The position numbers and the translations under genes were made by a program. The notes beneath the pieces were generated by a model. It did not search any database. It saw only the letters and a program-made list of their open reading frames with translations, and was not told where the DNA came from. This document shows positions 7,980-16,559 of a stretch of 48,594 nucleotides of DNA, piece by piece (position 1 is the first letter of the stretch; every line of letters starts with the position of its first letter). The stretch covers positions 1 through 48,594 of the forward strand of contig CAIQSY010000091.1 in NCBI GenBank assembly GCA_903874585.1, read 5' to 3'. The stretch comes from an uncultured Chlorobiaceae bacterium (GTDB taxonomy: Bacteria > Bacteroidota > Chlorobiia > Chlorobiales > Chlorobiaceae).

Positions 7980-9011
7980 CTACTTGATTTCGTAGGAGTT
8001 GTCTCCCTTCAGCAACTGTTCGAGAGAGCCGCATCCATTCACTTGCGCATCCTTGATTTGATCAGTCAAGGCATCTTCGTAGGTTATCCGATCTTCAGCA
8101 TAGAAAACACCGAAAGGCCTTGGAAGAGAGTCATCATCCGCAAATCGTGCAAGGATGCTTGCCTTGTTAATGTCCGCTTCGTCATGAATCCAGAGATCAC
8201 TTTTTGAAAGACCCTCTTTATCGAGATCGACAACAATCGGCTTGAATCCATCAAGAATAATTCCCTTGTTTTTATCTTTTCCAAAAACAAGAGGCATTCC
8301 TTGTTCCACGTAAATCGTGTTATTGGCTTTATTGTCAGGGGTTGCAAATAACTCAAATGCGGAGTTGTTAAAAATAGGACAGTTCTGATAAATCTCTACC
8401 AGTGAGGTGCCCTTGTGCAAGGCCGCCCGCTTTAACATGGCACGCAGGAATTTACCGTCGCGGTCAAAAGCTCGAGCAAAGAAAGAGCCACCTGAACCAA
8501 TCGTCAGTGCTGCCGTATTGAACGGCTGATCAATGACGCCAGAGGGAGAGGTAACTGTCCGCAATCCGATTTTTGAGGTTGGGGAATACTGCCCCTTCGT
8601 CAGACCATAAATTTCATTATTGAAAAGGATAATGTTCAGGTCTGGATTTCTTCTCAGGGTATGAATGAAATGATTTCCGCCGATTGAGAGAGCGTCACCA
8701 TCACCAGTTCCAACCCATACGCTCAGCTCCGGGCGTGCAACTTTCAGACCGGTCGCCATCGGCAGTGCTCTGCCATGAATACCGTGAACACCATACGTTC
8801 CTAGATAATAGGGGAGTCGTGATGAGCACCCTATTCCCGAAATACAGGCAATATTTTCAGGTGCAACGCCCAGTTCTGGTAAAACGTTTTTCAGCTGCTG
8901 AAGCACTGCGTGATCACCGCACCCAGGACACCATTTTGCTTCCTGATTTGACGCAAAATCCTTAGCAGAGAGAATCGGCATGGCCGTCATTGTTGTGTCG
9001 TTATCGCTCAT
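7980..9011 (-). CDS. korB: 2-oxoglutarate:ferredoxin oxidoreductase, beta subunit
   Basis: Thiamine diphosphate subunit of the enzyme that carboxylates succinyl-CoA to 2-oxoglutarate with reduced ferredoxin, a key step of the reductive TCA cycle in green sulfur bacteria. The 343 residues show WCPGCGDHAV (Cys28, Cys31), CISGIGCSSR (Cys56, Cys62), the ThDP/Mg site GTGDGDALSIGGNH (101-114) and NNEIYGLTKGQYSPTS. These Cys, with one near 208 (YQNCPIF), are the candidates for the [4Fe-4S] ligands. It starts two bases after the korA stop, consistent with coupled translation. Pyruvate:ferredoxin oxidoreductase is less likely because this two-gene fused-gamma form and the TKGQYSPTS motif are typical of Kor. 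Confidence 0.92.
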   Translation of the reverse strand: MSDNDTTMTAMPILSAKDFASNQEAKWCPGCGDHAVLQQLKNVLPELGVAPENIACISGIGCSSRLPYYLGTYGVHGIHGRALPMATGLKVARPELSVWVGTGDGDALSIGGNHFIHTLRRNPDLNIILFNNEIYGLTKGQYSPTSKIGLRTVTSPSGVIDQPFNTAALTIGSGGSFFARAFDRDGKFLRAMLKRAALHKGTSLVEIYQNCPIFNNSAFELFATPDNKANNTIYVEQGMPLVFGKDKNKGIILDGFKPIVVDLDKEGLSKSDLWIHDEADINKASILARFADDDSLPRPFGVFYAEDRITYEDALTDQIKDAQVNGCGSLEQLLKGDNSYEIK

Positions 9012-9013
9012 TA

Positions 9014-10891
9014 TTAAAGCTCCTTTATAAGATCGGTGATTTTATTCAGTATCTCCGTTTCATTGAACGGCAATCCCTGTACTTTGCTGAATCCTTCCGG
9101 TGCAATCAGGAATGTATCGCGTATGATATGGATAAGCTGCCCGTTATTGAGTTCGGGAATAAGTATTTGCTTGTAATTGCCAAAAATCTCAAGAAGATTT
9201 TTAGGGAATGGATTGATATAGCGTAAGTGTGCATGTGCTACACTGTATCCCTGTTCAAGTGCAGTCTCAACAGCAGTTTTAATAGCTCCGTAAGAGGAAC
9301 CCCATCCAAGAACAAGCAAATCACCGTTAAGTGTTCCATTGTCAATACTTTGAAGTGGAATACTATCAGCGATCCTTGCGATTTTTTCCGCACGCAGTTT
9401 CGTCATCAGTTCGTGATTTTCGGGATCGTGGGATACGTTGCCGGTTTCATTCTGCTTTTCAAGTCCACCGATGCGGTGTTCCAAGCCTTTGGTTCCAGGA
9501 ATTGCCCACGAACGAACTTGGCGATCATCTCGTTTGTATGGCAGATATGGAGCATCTTCCGGTTTTCTTTCTGGTTGAAAACGTGGTTTGATGTCGGCAA
9601 GATTATCTGGACTTTCAACCTTCCATGGTTCCGAGCTGAGTGCAAGATAACCGTCTGTCAGGCAGATGACCGGTGTCATGTGTTCCACAGCAATTCTTGC
9701 TGCTTCATACGTTGCGTAGAAGCAGTCAACAGGAGAGGAGGCTGCAACAACGGGGAGGGGAGCCTCTCCATGTCGACCATACATAGCCATGAACAGGTCT
9801 GATTGTTCCGGTTTAGTGGGAAGACCTGTTGACGGACCGCCTCGCTGAACATTGATGACGACCAGTGGCAACTCAAGGATTACTGCAAGCCCAAGCGCTT
9901 CAGTTTTCAGTGCGAGACCAGGACCGGAGGTATTCGTGGCAGCAAGCGCGCCACCGTAAGCGGCACCGATGCTGCTCACGATGCCTGCGATCTCATCTTC
10001 AGCCTGAAAGGTTTTAACTCCATACTTTTTCTTTTTGGCCAAAGTCTGCAGGATCTCAGTTGCTGGCGTGATAGGATATGATCCAAGGAAAAGTTCAAGG
10101 TTAGCTTTTTTGGATGCTGCGGTCAGCGCAATAGCACATGCTTCGTTTCCGGTGACCCGGCGGTAGATACCGTGTTGTTTTTGCGGTGCAATATCAAACC
10201 GACCAAGATTAGCAAAGAGTTCTGTTTCATCGCCAAAGTAATAACCAGCTTTTACCGCAATGATGTTTGCCTCAGCCATCTGGGCATTTTTCTGGAATTT
10301 AGCCCGCAGGGTATCAAACGTTCCTTCCAGCGGAAGAGAGTAGAGCCAGTACAGCAAGCCCAAAACAAACATATTCTTACAACGGTCAATCTCTTTGTTC
10401 GTAAGACCGCTCTCTTTCAATGCCTCCCGAGTAAGTTGCAGAACTGGTACAGGAAACAGGATATAGTTGTCCAGAGAGCCATCTTCCAGTGGATTCGCAC
10501 CTTCATGATAGCCTGCAAGCTTCAAATTTTTCTCATCGAAGCCCTCAGTGCCAGCAATAATGATGCCACCACGGTGCAAGTCTTTCAGATTTGCTTTCAG
10601 TGCCGCCGAATTCATGGCGACCATAACATCAAATCGTGCACCGGGCGTATAGACGGGTTTGCTGCTGAATTGGAGCTGAAATCCTGAAACACCGGCAATA
10701 GTGCCAGCAGGAGCCCTTATTTCCGAAGGGAAATTTGGAAATGTATTCAATTCCGTTCCGTAAACCGCTACAGTGTTGGCGAACTGGGTTCCGGTCAATT
10801 GCATACCATCTCCCGAGTCTCCTGCAAAAAGCACGGACACGCTGGTTTTTGGTGTTACATTGACTTGTCTGGTTGATTTTTTTTCAGTCAT
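9014..10891 (-). CDS. korA: 2-oxoglutarate:ferredoxin oxidoreductase, alpha subunit with fused gamma domain
   Basis: The 625-residue protein joins two parts: an N-terminal gamma domain (about 18-200; LFAGDSGDGMQLTG at its start) and the alpha pyrimidine-binding domain (from about 245; GNEACAIALTAA, then LGSYPITPATEIL, QAEDEIAGIVSSIGAAYGG and NTSGPGLALKTEA). This fusion is the normal architecture for KorA-type enzymes. With KorB it forms the ferredoxin-dependent 2-oxoglutarate synthase, in the cytosol. It is first in the two-gene operon. The electron donor could be the 8-Cys ferredoxins encoded at 14438-15313. ATG at 10891 follows a GACAATG context without a clear ribosome binding site. Confidence 0.92.
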   Translation of the reverse strand: MTEKKSTRQVNVTPKTSVSVLFAGDSGDGMQLTGTQFANTVAVYGTELNTFPNFPSEIRAPAGTIAGVSGFQLQFSSKPVYTPGARFDVMVAMNSAALKANLKDLHRGGIIIAGTEGFDEKNLKLAGYHEGANPLEDGSLDNYILFPVPVLQLTREALKESGLTNKEIDRCKNMFVLGLLYWLYSLPLEGTFDTLRAKFQKNAQMAEANIIAVKAGYYFGDETELFANLGRFDIAPQKQHGIYRRVTGNEACAIALTAASKKANLELFLGSYPITPATEILQTLAKKKKYGVKTFQAEDEIAGIVSSIGAAYGGALAATNTSGPGLALKTEALGLAVILELPLVVINVQRGGPSTGLPTKPEQSDLFMAMYGRHGEAPLPVVAASSPVDCFYATYEAARIAVEHMTPVICLTDGYLALSSEPWKVESPDNLADIKPRFQPERKPEDAPYLPYKRDDRQVRSWAIPGTKGLEHRIGGLEKQNETGNVSHDPENHELMTKLRAEKIARIADSIPLQSIDNGTLNGDLLVLGWGSSYGAIKTAVETALEQGYSVAHAHLRYINPFPKNLLEIFGNYKQILIPELNNGQLIHIIRDTFLIAPEGFSKVQGLPFNETEILNKITDLIKEL

Positions 10892-11016
10892 TGTCCCTGT
10901 TAATTACTTTTCAAAGTTGGTGAACAGCAAGAAAACCCCTGCATCAATGCACATCGAAGGATCGAAGATTCATTGAAGTGTATTGTCTGGTGAAATGTAT
11001 GCTGGGTGAGTAAAGT

Positions 11017-11046
11017 AGAAGGCAAAAAATTAGCACTCTGCCTTCT
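11017..11046. other. Hairpin in the korA upstream region
   Basis: AGAAGGCA (11017-11024) and TGCCTTCT (11039-11046) form an 8-base perfect inverted repeat with a 14-base loop, without a T-run. It lies in the 276-base gene-free stretch upstream of korA (10892-11167), so an operator or leader structure is possible, but it could equally be a leftover terminator of the neighbouring minus-strand gene. Nothing else is evident in this stretch. Confidence 0.35.
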
Positions 11047-11167
11047 GCAATAGGAGCAATTTAAGAAGAAAAGGGGATTAAAACAAGTTTATCGTTGTTT
11101 TAAAGTCTATGGATCAATTTTTCTACGTTTTGCTTTAATATTTTGTTACGAGGTCTTTAGAAGCCCT

Positions 11168-11428
11168 TCATTGAGTACTTTTTTCGATGGCTATATTGTT
11201 TTTTTTGAGGTACTCCTGCCACTCTTTCTCTTCACGCGTTGGGCAATCGGGGGAGAGATCGCAAAAATCACAGCGCTGAATACCGTACATCTGCTCCATC
11301 CAGCAGTCATTATTGCTTTTTGATACTTCATTGACGTGATTGGGATTCTCCATCATAATTTTGGTGGCAATATCCATCAGCTCACGAATATCCTTTCTTT
11401 TTTGTTCGCTTTCAACTCCCCAACTCAT
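11168..11428 (-). CDS. Small Cys-containing hypothetical protein
   Basis: Function not recognised. The frame is open from 11500, but ATG 11428 (MSWGVESEQKRKDIRELMD) is preceded by AGGAG seven bases upstream, a strong ribosome binding site, giving 86 residues. The protein is hydrophilic and mostly helical, with a central cysteine group CWMEQMYGIQRCDFCDLSPDC (four Cys in about 21 residues) that could bind zinc or an iron-sulfur cluster, or form disulfides. There is no signal peptide. It lies alone between korA and alaS. The strong ribosome binding site and biased composition argue that it is real. Confidence 0.65.
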   Translation of the reverse strand: MSWGVESEQKRKDIRELMDIATKIMMENPNHVNEVSKSNNDCWMEQMYGIQRCDFCDLSPDCPTREEKEWQEYLKKNNIAIEKSTQ

Positions 11429-11747
11429 AGCATCACTCCTCTTGTTGTTTGCCAGAAAAAAATAGACGGATTTATGCCTTTTAAAGGTAATCCGTGACAC
11501 GCCTCTGAAAATATAAGTTATTTATGAGCATCTCAACAAATGTGTTCTCTGTAGCCAGCTCTCTTTTTTATGGATGTATTTTTATTATTAAAGCTCAAGA
11601 TGAGCTGTAAAATCTGGTGGTAAAATTAAGTTGGCAACACGCCTCAAAAAAGAGTAACTTTGCGCCCATGAAAGGCATTTACATTGTGCATCAAATGGTG
11701 CATGAAAAAAATGTATTGTCAGGTACTATAATAAGATGATAAGTTTT
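11429..11747 (+). promoter_or_regulatory. alaS upstream region with candidate -10 box
   Basis: No gene is seen in these 319 bases. A perfect TATAAT occurs at 11727-11732 with a preceding TAC. A start near 11739 would leave an almost leaderless alaS mRNA and would exclude the in-frame ATG at 11736. A small repeat TGCATCAAATGGTGCA lies at 11687-11702. No good -35 hexamer is found at 17 bases, so this is a weak call. Confidence 0.3.
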
Positions 11748-14420
11748 ATGCAATCCCGAGAAATTAGGCAATCGTTTTTAGATTTTTTTGCTCAAAAAGG
11801 TCATACCGTTGTTCGTTCAGCTCCTGTTATTCCTGCCGATGATCCTACCCTGCTTTTTACCAATGCGGGCATGAACCAGTTTAAAGATGTGTTTCTGGCG
11901 AAAGGCACCAGACCCTATGTGCGTGCGGTCGATACCCAGAAATGTATTCGAGCATCGGGCAAGCATAACGATCTGGAGGATGTTGGGCGCGACACCTATC
12001 ATCACACTTTTTTTGAGATGCTTGGTAACTGGTCGTTTGGTGATTATTACAAGCACGAGGCTATTACGTGGGCATGGGAGCTGATGACTGAGGTTTGGAA
12101 GTTGCCGAAAGAGCGCCTTTATGCGACGGTGTATCAGGATGATGACGAGAGTTTTCAGATTTGGAACGGTCAGACGGATATGCATCCCGATCATATTCTG
12201 CGCTTTGGCGATAAAGATAATTTCTGGGAAATGGGTGAAACCGGACCTTGTGGTCCTTGTTCTGAAATTCATATCGATTTGACGCCTGATGGTTCAGGGC
12301 GCGATTTGGTGAATGTTGGTGATTATCGGGTTATCGAGCTGTGGAATCTGGTGTTCATTCAGTACAACCGCCAGAGTAATGGCAGCCTTGAGCCACTCCC
12401 AATGAAACATGTTGATACCGGCATGGGCTTTGAGCGTGTTGCCGCGGTGTTGCAGGGGAAGGGTTCGAATTACGATAGCGATGTTTTTCAGCCGCTGTTC
12501 GAGCGCATTACCGAAATTACCGGCGTCCGCTATGGCGCGTCGATGGATGATCCGCGCGATATTGCTATGCGCGTTCTTGCCGATCATGCCCGTACGTTGA
12601 CCTTTGCGCTCTCCGATGGCGCCATGCCTTCAAACGAGGGGCGTGGTTACGTGCTTCGCCGCATTCTTCGCCGAGCCTTGCGATACTCAAAAAATCTTGG
12701 CTACAACGAGCCGATTCTCCACCAGCTTGTTGGTACCCTTGCGGCGTCGATGGGCGATGTTTTTCCTGAGCTGGTTAAACAGCAGGAGACGGTGAAGAAT
12801 ATTATCAAAGCTGAAGAGGAGAGTTTTATTGTCACGCTTGATCGTGGTATGGAGATTTTCAGCGATGTTGTTGATAACGTTCGTGCGGCAAAAGGTGTGA
12901 TTATCGATGGGCAGGATGCCTTTAAACTTTATGATACTTATGGTTTCCCGTTTGATTTGACGACGCTGATGGCGAGTGAAGTTGGTTTGCAGGTTGATAG
13001 CGAAGGGTTTGAGCGCTGTATGCTGGAGCAGAAGACTCGCGCAAGAACTGACCGCAAGGAGAAGCAGCAAGTTGATGATGATGGCGCCGACTGGCGCTGG
13101 TTCAGTAATGTTCATGCCTCAGCATTTGCTGGTTACGACCAGCTTGAGCTACCGGCTGTAATTACCGGTATCAAACATGCCAAGGATAAACTTCTTGTTG
13201 TGCTTGATCAAACGCCATTCTATGCTGAAAGCGGCGGTCAGACTGGTGATCGTGGTTGGCTTGCCAATGCGCGTTACCGTTTTGTGGTTACCGATACCGT
13301 CAAAGATGGCGATGCAATTCTTCATGTTATTTCAGAAGCCTTCGACAAGATTCTCAATACTGTCGTTATTCTCGATGATCTTTCGCTGAACGAGCATGAG
13401 CTGTCAGTGGAAGCTTCTGTCGATCGCTGTGTGCGTCAGGATGCCGAGCGCAATCACACCGCCACGCATCTCATGCACGCGTCGCTCCGCAGGATTCTGG
13501 GGCAACATGTACAGCAGAAAGGCTCATTCGTGAGCGCCGAAAGGCTCCGTTTTGATTTCAGCCATTTTTCAAAGCTCTCAGATGCAGAAATTGAAGCGGT
13601 TGAAGCCGAAGTGAATGCGCAGATACGGCAAGCCGAAAAAGTTGTGAAATATGCCGACGTTCCTTACGATGAGGCAATTGCTAAAGGTGCACTCGCCTTT
13701 TTTGGGGACAAGTATGCTGATCGTGTTCGTATGGTGGAGGTCCCGGGCATTTCAGTTGAACTGTGTGGTGGTACGCATGTTGATAATATTGGCAGCATTG
13801 GACTCTTTAAAATTGTGAGCGAATCATCCGTTGCCTCTGGGGTGCGCCGTATTGAGGCGGTGACCGGCAGTGCTGCTGAAAAGCTGTTATGGAACGAGTA
13901 TCGTGAGCTTCAGCAGGTACGCCATCTGCTGAAAGCCAAAGGTGATGAAGCTGTGTCGGAGAGAGTCGCTGAGTTGATAGAGGCTAAAAAAGAGCTGGAG
14001 AAGCAGCTTCATGAGGGTAAGATTACCTCTCTTCTCAACAGGTTGACCGTTGAACTTCACGCATCTCCTGAAATTAATGGCTGCCATGTTATGACGAAGA
14101 TTGTTGACGGGGTTGATGCCGACACCTTACGTCAGGCAGCACTTGGTTTGCGTTATACATTGCCTTACGCAGCAGGGTTGCTGTGCAGTGTTGACGATGG
14201 CAAAGTGTCGCTGGTAAGTTTTGCTTCCGATAAAGCGGTTAAAGAGCTTCGTGTTGATGCCGGTAAACTCATCCGCGAAGCCGCAAAGTGCGTGCAGGGC
14301 GGTGGTGGCGGCAAGCCTGAATTTGCAACGGCGGGTGGCAAGAATATCGACGGAATCACCAAAGCGCTTGAAGCCTATGCAGCATTACTCAACACGTTGC
14401 TTGTTTGCAGGGATGAATGA
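11748..14420 (+). CDS. alaS: Alanyl-tRNA synthetase
   Basis: Charges tRNA-Ala and edits misactivated Ser and Gly. The 890-residue protein has the class II core at the N-terminus (REIRQSFLDFFAQKGH, then RDTYHHTFFEMLGNWSFGDY), the editing domain with the zinc motifs HTATH (His570, His574) and CGGTH (Cys673, His677), and the C-terminal DHHA1 domain ending in the glycine-rich GGGGGKPEFATAGG. The frame includes an earlier ATG at 11736, but family members begin at the residue coded by ATG 11748, and a candidate -10 box sits just before 11736. Ferredoxin genes follow on the same strand. Confidence 0.96.
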   Translation: MQSREIRQSFLDFFAQKGHTVVRSAPVIPADDPTLLFTNAGMNQFKDVFLAKGTRPYVRAVDTQKCIRASGKHNDLEDVGRDTYHHTFFEMLGNWSFGDYYKHEAITWAWELMTEVWKLPKERLYATVYQDDDESFQIWNGQTDMHPDHILRFGDKDNFWEMGETGPCGPCSEIHIDLTPDGSGRDLVNVGDYRVIELWNLVFIQYNRQSNGSLEPLPMKHVDTGMGFERVAAVLQGKGSNYDSDVFQPLFERITEITGVRYGASMDDPRDIAMRVLADHARTLTFALSDGAMPSNEGRGYVLRRILRRALRYSKNLGYNEPILHQLVGTLAASMGDVFPELVKQQETVKNIIKAEEESFIVTLDRGMEIFSDVVDNVRAAKGVIIDGQDAFKLYDTYGFPFDLTTLMASEVGLQVDSEGFERCMLEQKTRARTDRKEKQQVDDDGADWRWFSNVHASAFAGYDQLELPAVITGIKHAKDKLLVVLDQTPFYAESGGQTGDRGWLANARYRFVVTDTVKDGDAILHVISEAFDKILNTVVILDDLSLNEHELSVEASVDRCVRQDAERNHTATHLMHASLRRILGQHVQQKGSFVSAERLRFDFSHFSKLSDAEIEAVEAEVNAQIRQAEKVVKYADVPYDEAIAKGALAFFGDKYADRVRMVEVPGISVELCGGTHVDNIGSIGLFKIVSESSVASGVRRIEAVTGSAAEKLLWNEYRELQQVRHLLKAKGDEAVSERVAELIEAKKELEKQLHEGKITSLLNRLTVELHASPEINGCHVMTKIVDGVDADTLRQAALGLRYTLPYAAGLLCSVDDGKVSLVSFASDKAVKELRVDAGKLIREAAKCVQGGGGGKPEFATAGGKNIDGITKALEAYAALLNTLLVCRDE

Positions 14421-14437
14421 ACAATAAATGATTAGTT

Positions 14438-14944
14438 ATGCTGGTTCTTGACTGCTTTTTCGGGCGATGTTCAAAGCCCTCATGTGACGGTTGTGCCTTG
14501 GGGCTTGTTCGTTCACTGCGCCTCGCACTCAAGTCACGCGCGATGCAGAGGAAAGAAGAGTCCTGTGTCGCTTCGGTCGGTTCATGGGAGCCACCTGAGA
14601 CGGGGACGCTGCACCCTAAGCCAACGCTACACAAACCGGATATAGCGAAAAAACGGAAGCGGCTGCTCGCTCCGAGGGAGGAGATTGCTTGGTATCCTGT
14701 CATTAAGCCGGAGTTGTGCAACGGTTGTGGCGACTGCAAGGTTCTCTGCAAACCCGGTGTTTTCGAGTTGGGCGAGCCAGATCCTGCGGGTATCCACCGT
14801 CCGAAACTGATTGTTGCGCATCCATACAAGTGTCTCGTGCTTTGTAACAGATGCGTTCCTATTTGTACATCAGGCGCAATTATCTTGCCAAATCCTGCAG
14901 ATTTTGAGAAGTTTGTCGAGTATGTTGATATCGAAGAATCGTGA
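14438..14944 (+). CDS. 8-Cys ferredoxin-like protein with anomalous N-terminal extension
   Basis: The C-terminal 95 residues form a two-cluster [4Fe-4S] ferredoxin: Cys94, 97, 100, 104 (C-x2-C-x2-C-x3-C) and Cys132, 136, 139, 143 (C-x3-C-x2-C-x3-C). This part is closely similar to the next gene, so the two are tandem duplicates, probably soluble electron carriers. The first 70 residues (starting MLVLDCFFGR) have no counterpart in the paralog, are encoded by markedly GC-richer DNA, and look like read-through of an inserted repeat (about 14440-14640). An internal ATG at 14543 is another possible start; no ATG lies at the position matching the paralog start. The spacing of the second Cys motif differs from classic clostridial ferredoxin. 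True start uncertain. Confidence 0.75.
   Translation: MLVLDCFFGRCSKPSCDGCALGLVRSLRLALKSRAMQRKEESCVASVGSWEPPETGTLHPKPTLHKPDIAKKRKRLLAPREEIAWYPVIKPELCNGCGDCKVLCKPGVFELGEPDPAGIHRPKLIVAHPYKCLVLCNRCVPICTSGAIILPNPADFEKFVEYVDIEES
14440..14640. repeat. Probable inserted GC-rich repeat element at the ferredoxin 5' end
   Basis: About 200 bases are richer in G+C than the genes on both sides and read as low-meaning peptide in all frames. The minus-strand frame contains phrases such as TQDSSFLCIA, which in my recollection recur in spurious short ORFs of Chlorobium genomes; that is memory, not a search. It replaces the expected short N-terminus and promoter region of the first ferredoxin gene. Boundaries are approximate and no terminal repeats or target duplication are evident. 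Confidence 0.4.
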
Positions 14945-15004
14945 GCTCAAATTTTTATGGGAGTAGCTTCCCGACATTTTATAAACAGGGGAGATACCGT
15001 TATC

Positions 15005-15313
15005 ATGAGTTCAGCAAGTTCATCATCATCCAATAAGAAAAAGCGACAGTTGCTTCTACCGCGCGAAGAGATAGCATGGTTTCCCGAAATTGATGCTTCA
15101 CTTTGTCACGGCTGTATGGAGTGCGAAACATTCTGTAAGCCTGGTGTTTTTGCACTTGGCGAACCCGAAGGAGTCAAGCGGGCAAAAATGATTGTTGCCA
15201 ATCCTTACAATTGCATTGTGCTCTGCACACGCTGTATTCCCGTCTGTAATGCTGGAGCCATTACGCTGCCCGACCCGGCAGCTTTTACGCAGTTTGTGGA
15301 GTATGTTGATTAA
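15005..15313 (+). CDS. 8-Cys [4Fe-4S] ferredoxin-like protein
   Basis: A 102-residue protein with a Ser-rich start (MSSASSSSSNKKKR), then PREEIAWFPEID and two cluster motifs: Cys34, 37, 40, 44 and Cys70, 74, 77, 81. The second has three residues between its first two Cys, as in the paralog just upstream. It is a likely low-potential electron carrier in the cytosol. The frame opens at 14957, but ATG 15005 has AGGGGAG upstream (11 bases) and matches the paralog core. Its last 29 bases overlap the end of serB on the other strand. The partner enzyme is unknown; KorAB, SudBA or the reaction centre are candidates. Confidence 0.85.
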   Translation: MSSASSSSSNKKKRQLLLPREEIAWFPEIDASLCHGCMECETFCKPGVFALGEPEGVKRAKMIVANPYNCIVLCTRCIPVCNAGAITLPDPAAFTQFVEYVD

Positions 15314-16526
15314 AGAGCAGATTATCGCGATCCCTGAATCCCATCAGATAGAGGATAGCGTCAAGCCCAAGCGTTGATATAGCCTGCTTTGCACACTCCC
15401 GTACAATCGGTTTCGCCCTGAAGGCAATGCCAAGCCCTGCTTTTCCAAGCATAGGGAGGTCATTTGCGCCATCCCCAACCGCAATCGTTTGCTCCAGCCG
15501 GATGTTCTCTTTTTTTGCGATAAGTTCCAGCAGATCCGCTTTTCGTTTACCATCAACAACCTGACCAAGCACTTTACCGGTTAGCTGATGATTATCAATT
15601 TCAAGCGTGTTGGCATAGACGTAATCAATATTCAACTTTTTCTGGAGATAGTGGCCAAAGTAGGTAAAGCCACCAGAGAGAATAGCTGTTTTAAAGCCAA
15701 GATGATGCAGGTTATGAAAGAGCATTTCAGCGCCTTCGGTGAGTTGCAATCGTCCAGCAATTTTTTCCATCACCTGTTCATCAAGCCCTTTCAGCAGCGA
15801 TACCCGACGTTGCAAGCTGCCAGTAAAATCAAGTTCTCCACGCATTGCTTGCTCAGTAATGCTGGCAACCTCAGCGCCAACACCAGCTTCAATGGCAAGC
15901 TCGTCAATCACCTCTGACGTAATAAGCGTCGAATCCATATCAAACGCCACTAAGCGGCGATTACGCCTAAAAATATTGTCCTCCTGAAAAGCAATATCAA
16001 TACCAAGCGTATCAGTAATAGCAAGCATCTGCTCACGAAAGCGGTTCTCATGTTTTAAGGTGCCTCGTATCGAAAACTCAACACACGCCTTGCTTTGGTT
16101 CTTGCTCTGTTCGAGAGCAATTCGCCCTGAAAGTCGGTTGATGGTATCAATATTGAGATTATGCTCAGTAATGATTGAGGAAACTCGTTCAAGCTGTTCA
16201 GCAGTTATTTTGCGGGCAAGCAGTGACAGCAGGTAGCGATGCTTTCCCTGTTCCTGCACCCATGCCGCGTATTCGCTGCCAGCAATGGGCGTAAAGCTGA
16301 TCTGGATGCCGAGCGTATGTGCGCAAAAGAGCAAATCCTTCACCATTGGCGACGAGGCTGACTCTTTCGGTACCTCCACCAGCATTCCCAGCGAGAGATG
16401 GTTGTGGATAACCGCCTGCCCAATGTCAAGTACCGGCACATTGTATCCGGCAAGAATTGCCGTGATTTTTGCAGTTAGTCCAGGTTTGTCGAGTCCAGTA
16501 ATGTTGATTAGCAGAAGCTCTCTCAT
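15285..16526 (-). CDS. serB: Phosphoserine phosphatase with N-terminal ACT domains
   Basis: Hydrolyses phosphoserine to serine, the last step of the phosphorylated serine pathway. ATG 16526 (MRELLLINITGLDKPG) gives 413 residues; a further in-frame ATG at 16559 would add 11 residues outside the ACT fold. The N-terminal half has two ACT-type regulatory domains (about 1-80 and 95-175), and the HAD phosphatase follows: DMDST at 196-200 with the nucleophile Asp196, ILSGGFTYF with the conserved Ser-Gly-Gly, and VGDGANDLPML near the end. The long ACT-containing form is known from several phyla. The stop codon region overlaps the end of the ferredoxin gene by 29 bases, tail to tail. Confidence 0.93.
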   Translation of the reverse strand: MRELLLINITGLDKPGLTAKITAILAGYNVPVLDIGQAVIHNHLSLGMLVEVPKESASSPMVKDLLFCAHTLGIQISFTPIAGSEYAAWVQEQGKHRYLLSLLARKITAEQLERVSSIITEHNLNIDTINRLSGRIALEQSKNQSKACVEFSIRGTLKHENRFREQMLAITDTLGIDIAFQEDNIFRRNRRLVAFDMDSTLITSEVIDELAIEAGVGAEVASITEQAMRGELDFTGSLQRRVSLLKGLDEQVMEKIAGRLQLTEGAEMLFHNLHHLGFKTAILSGGFTYFGHYLQKKLNIDYVYANTLEIDNHQLTGKVLGQVVDGKRKADLLELIAKKENIRLEQTIAVGDGANDLPMLGKAGLGIAFRAKPIVRECAKQAISTLGLDAILYLMGFRDRDNLLFNQHTPQTA

Positions 16527-16559
16527 AGCGGCATGGTAAGGGTTTGTAATGCTGCTCAA

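Noticed and set aside
9227..9802. 191-codon plus-strand frame opposite korA
   Set aside because: It is antisense to conserved KorA sequence and has no start-site or family support.
14389..14829. 146-codon minus-strand frame over the ferredoxin
   Set aside because: It runs antisense to the conserved ferredoxin cysteine motifs and lacks protein-like composition; the part over 14440-14640 is probably repeat-derived.
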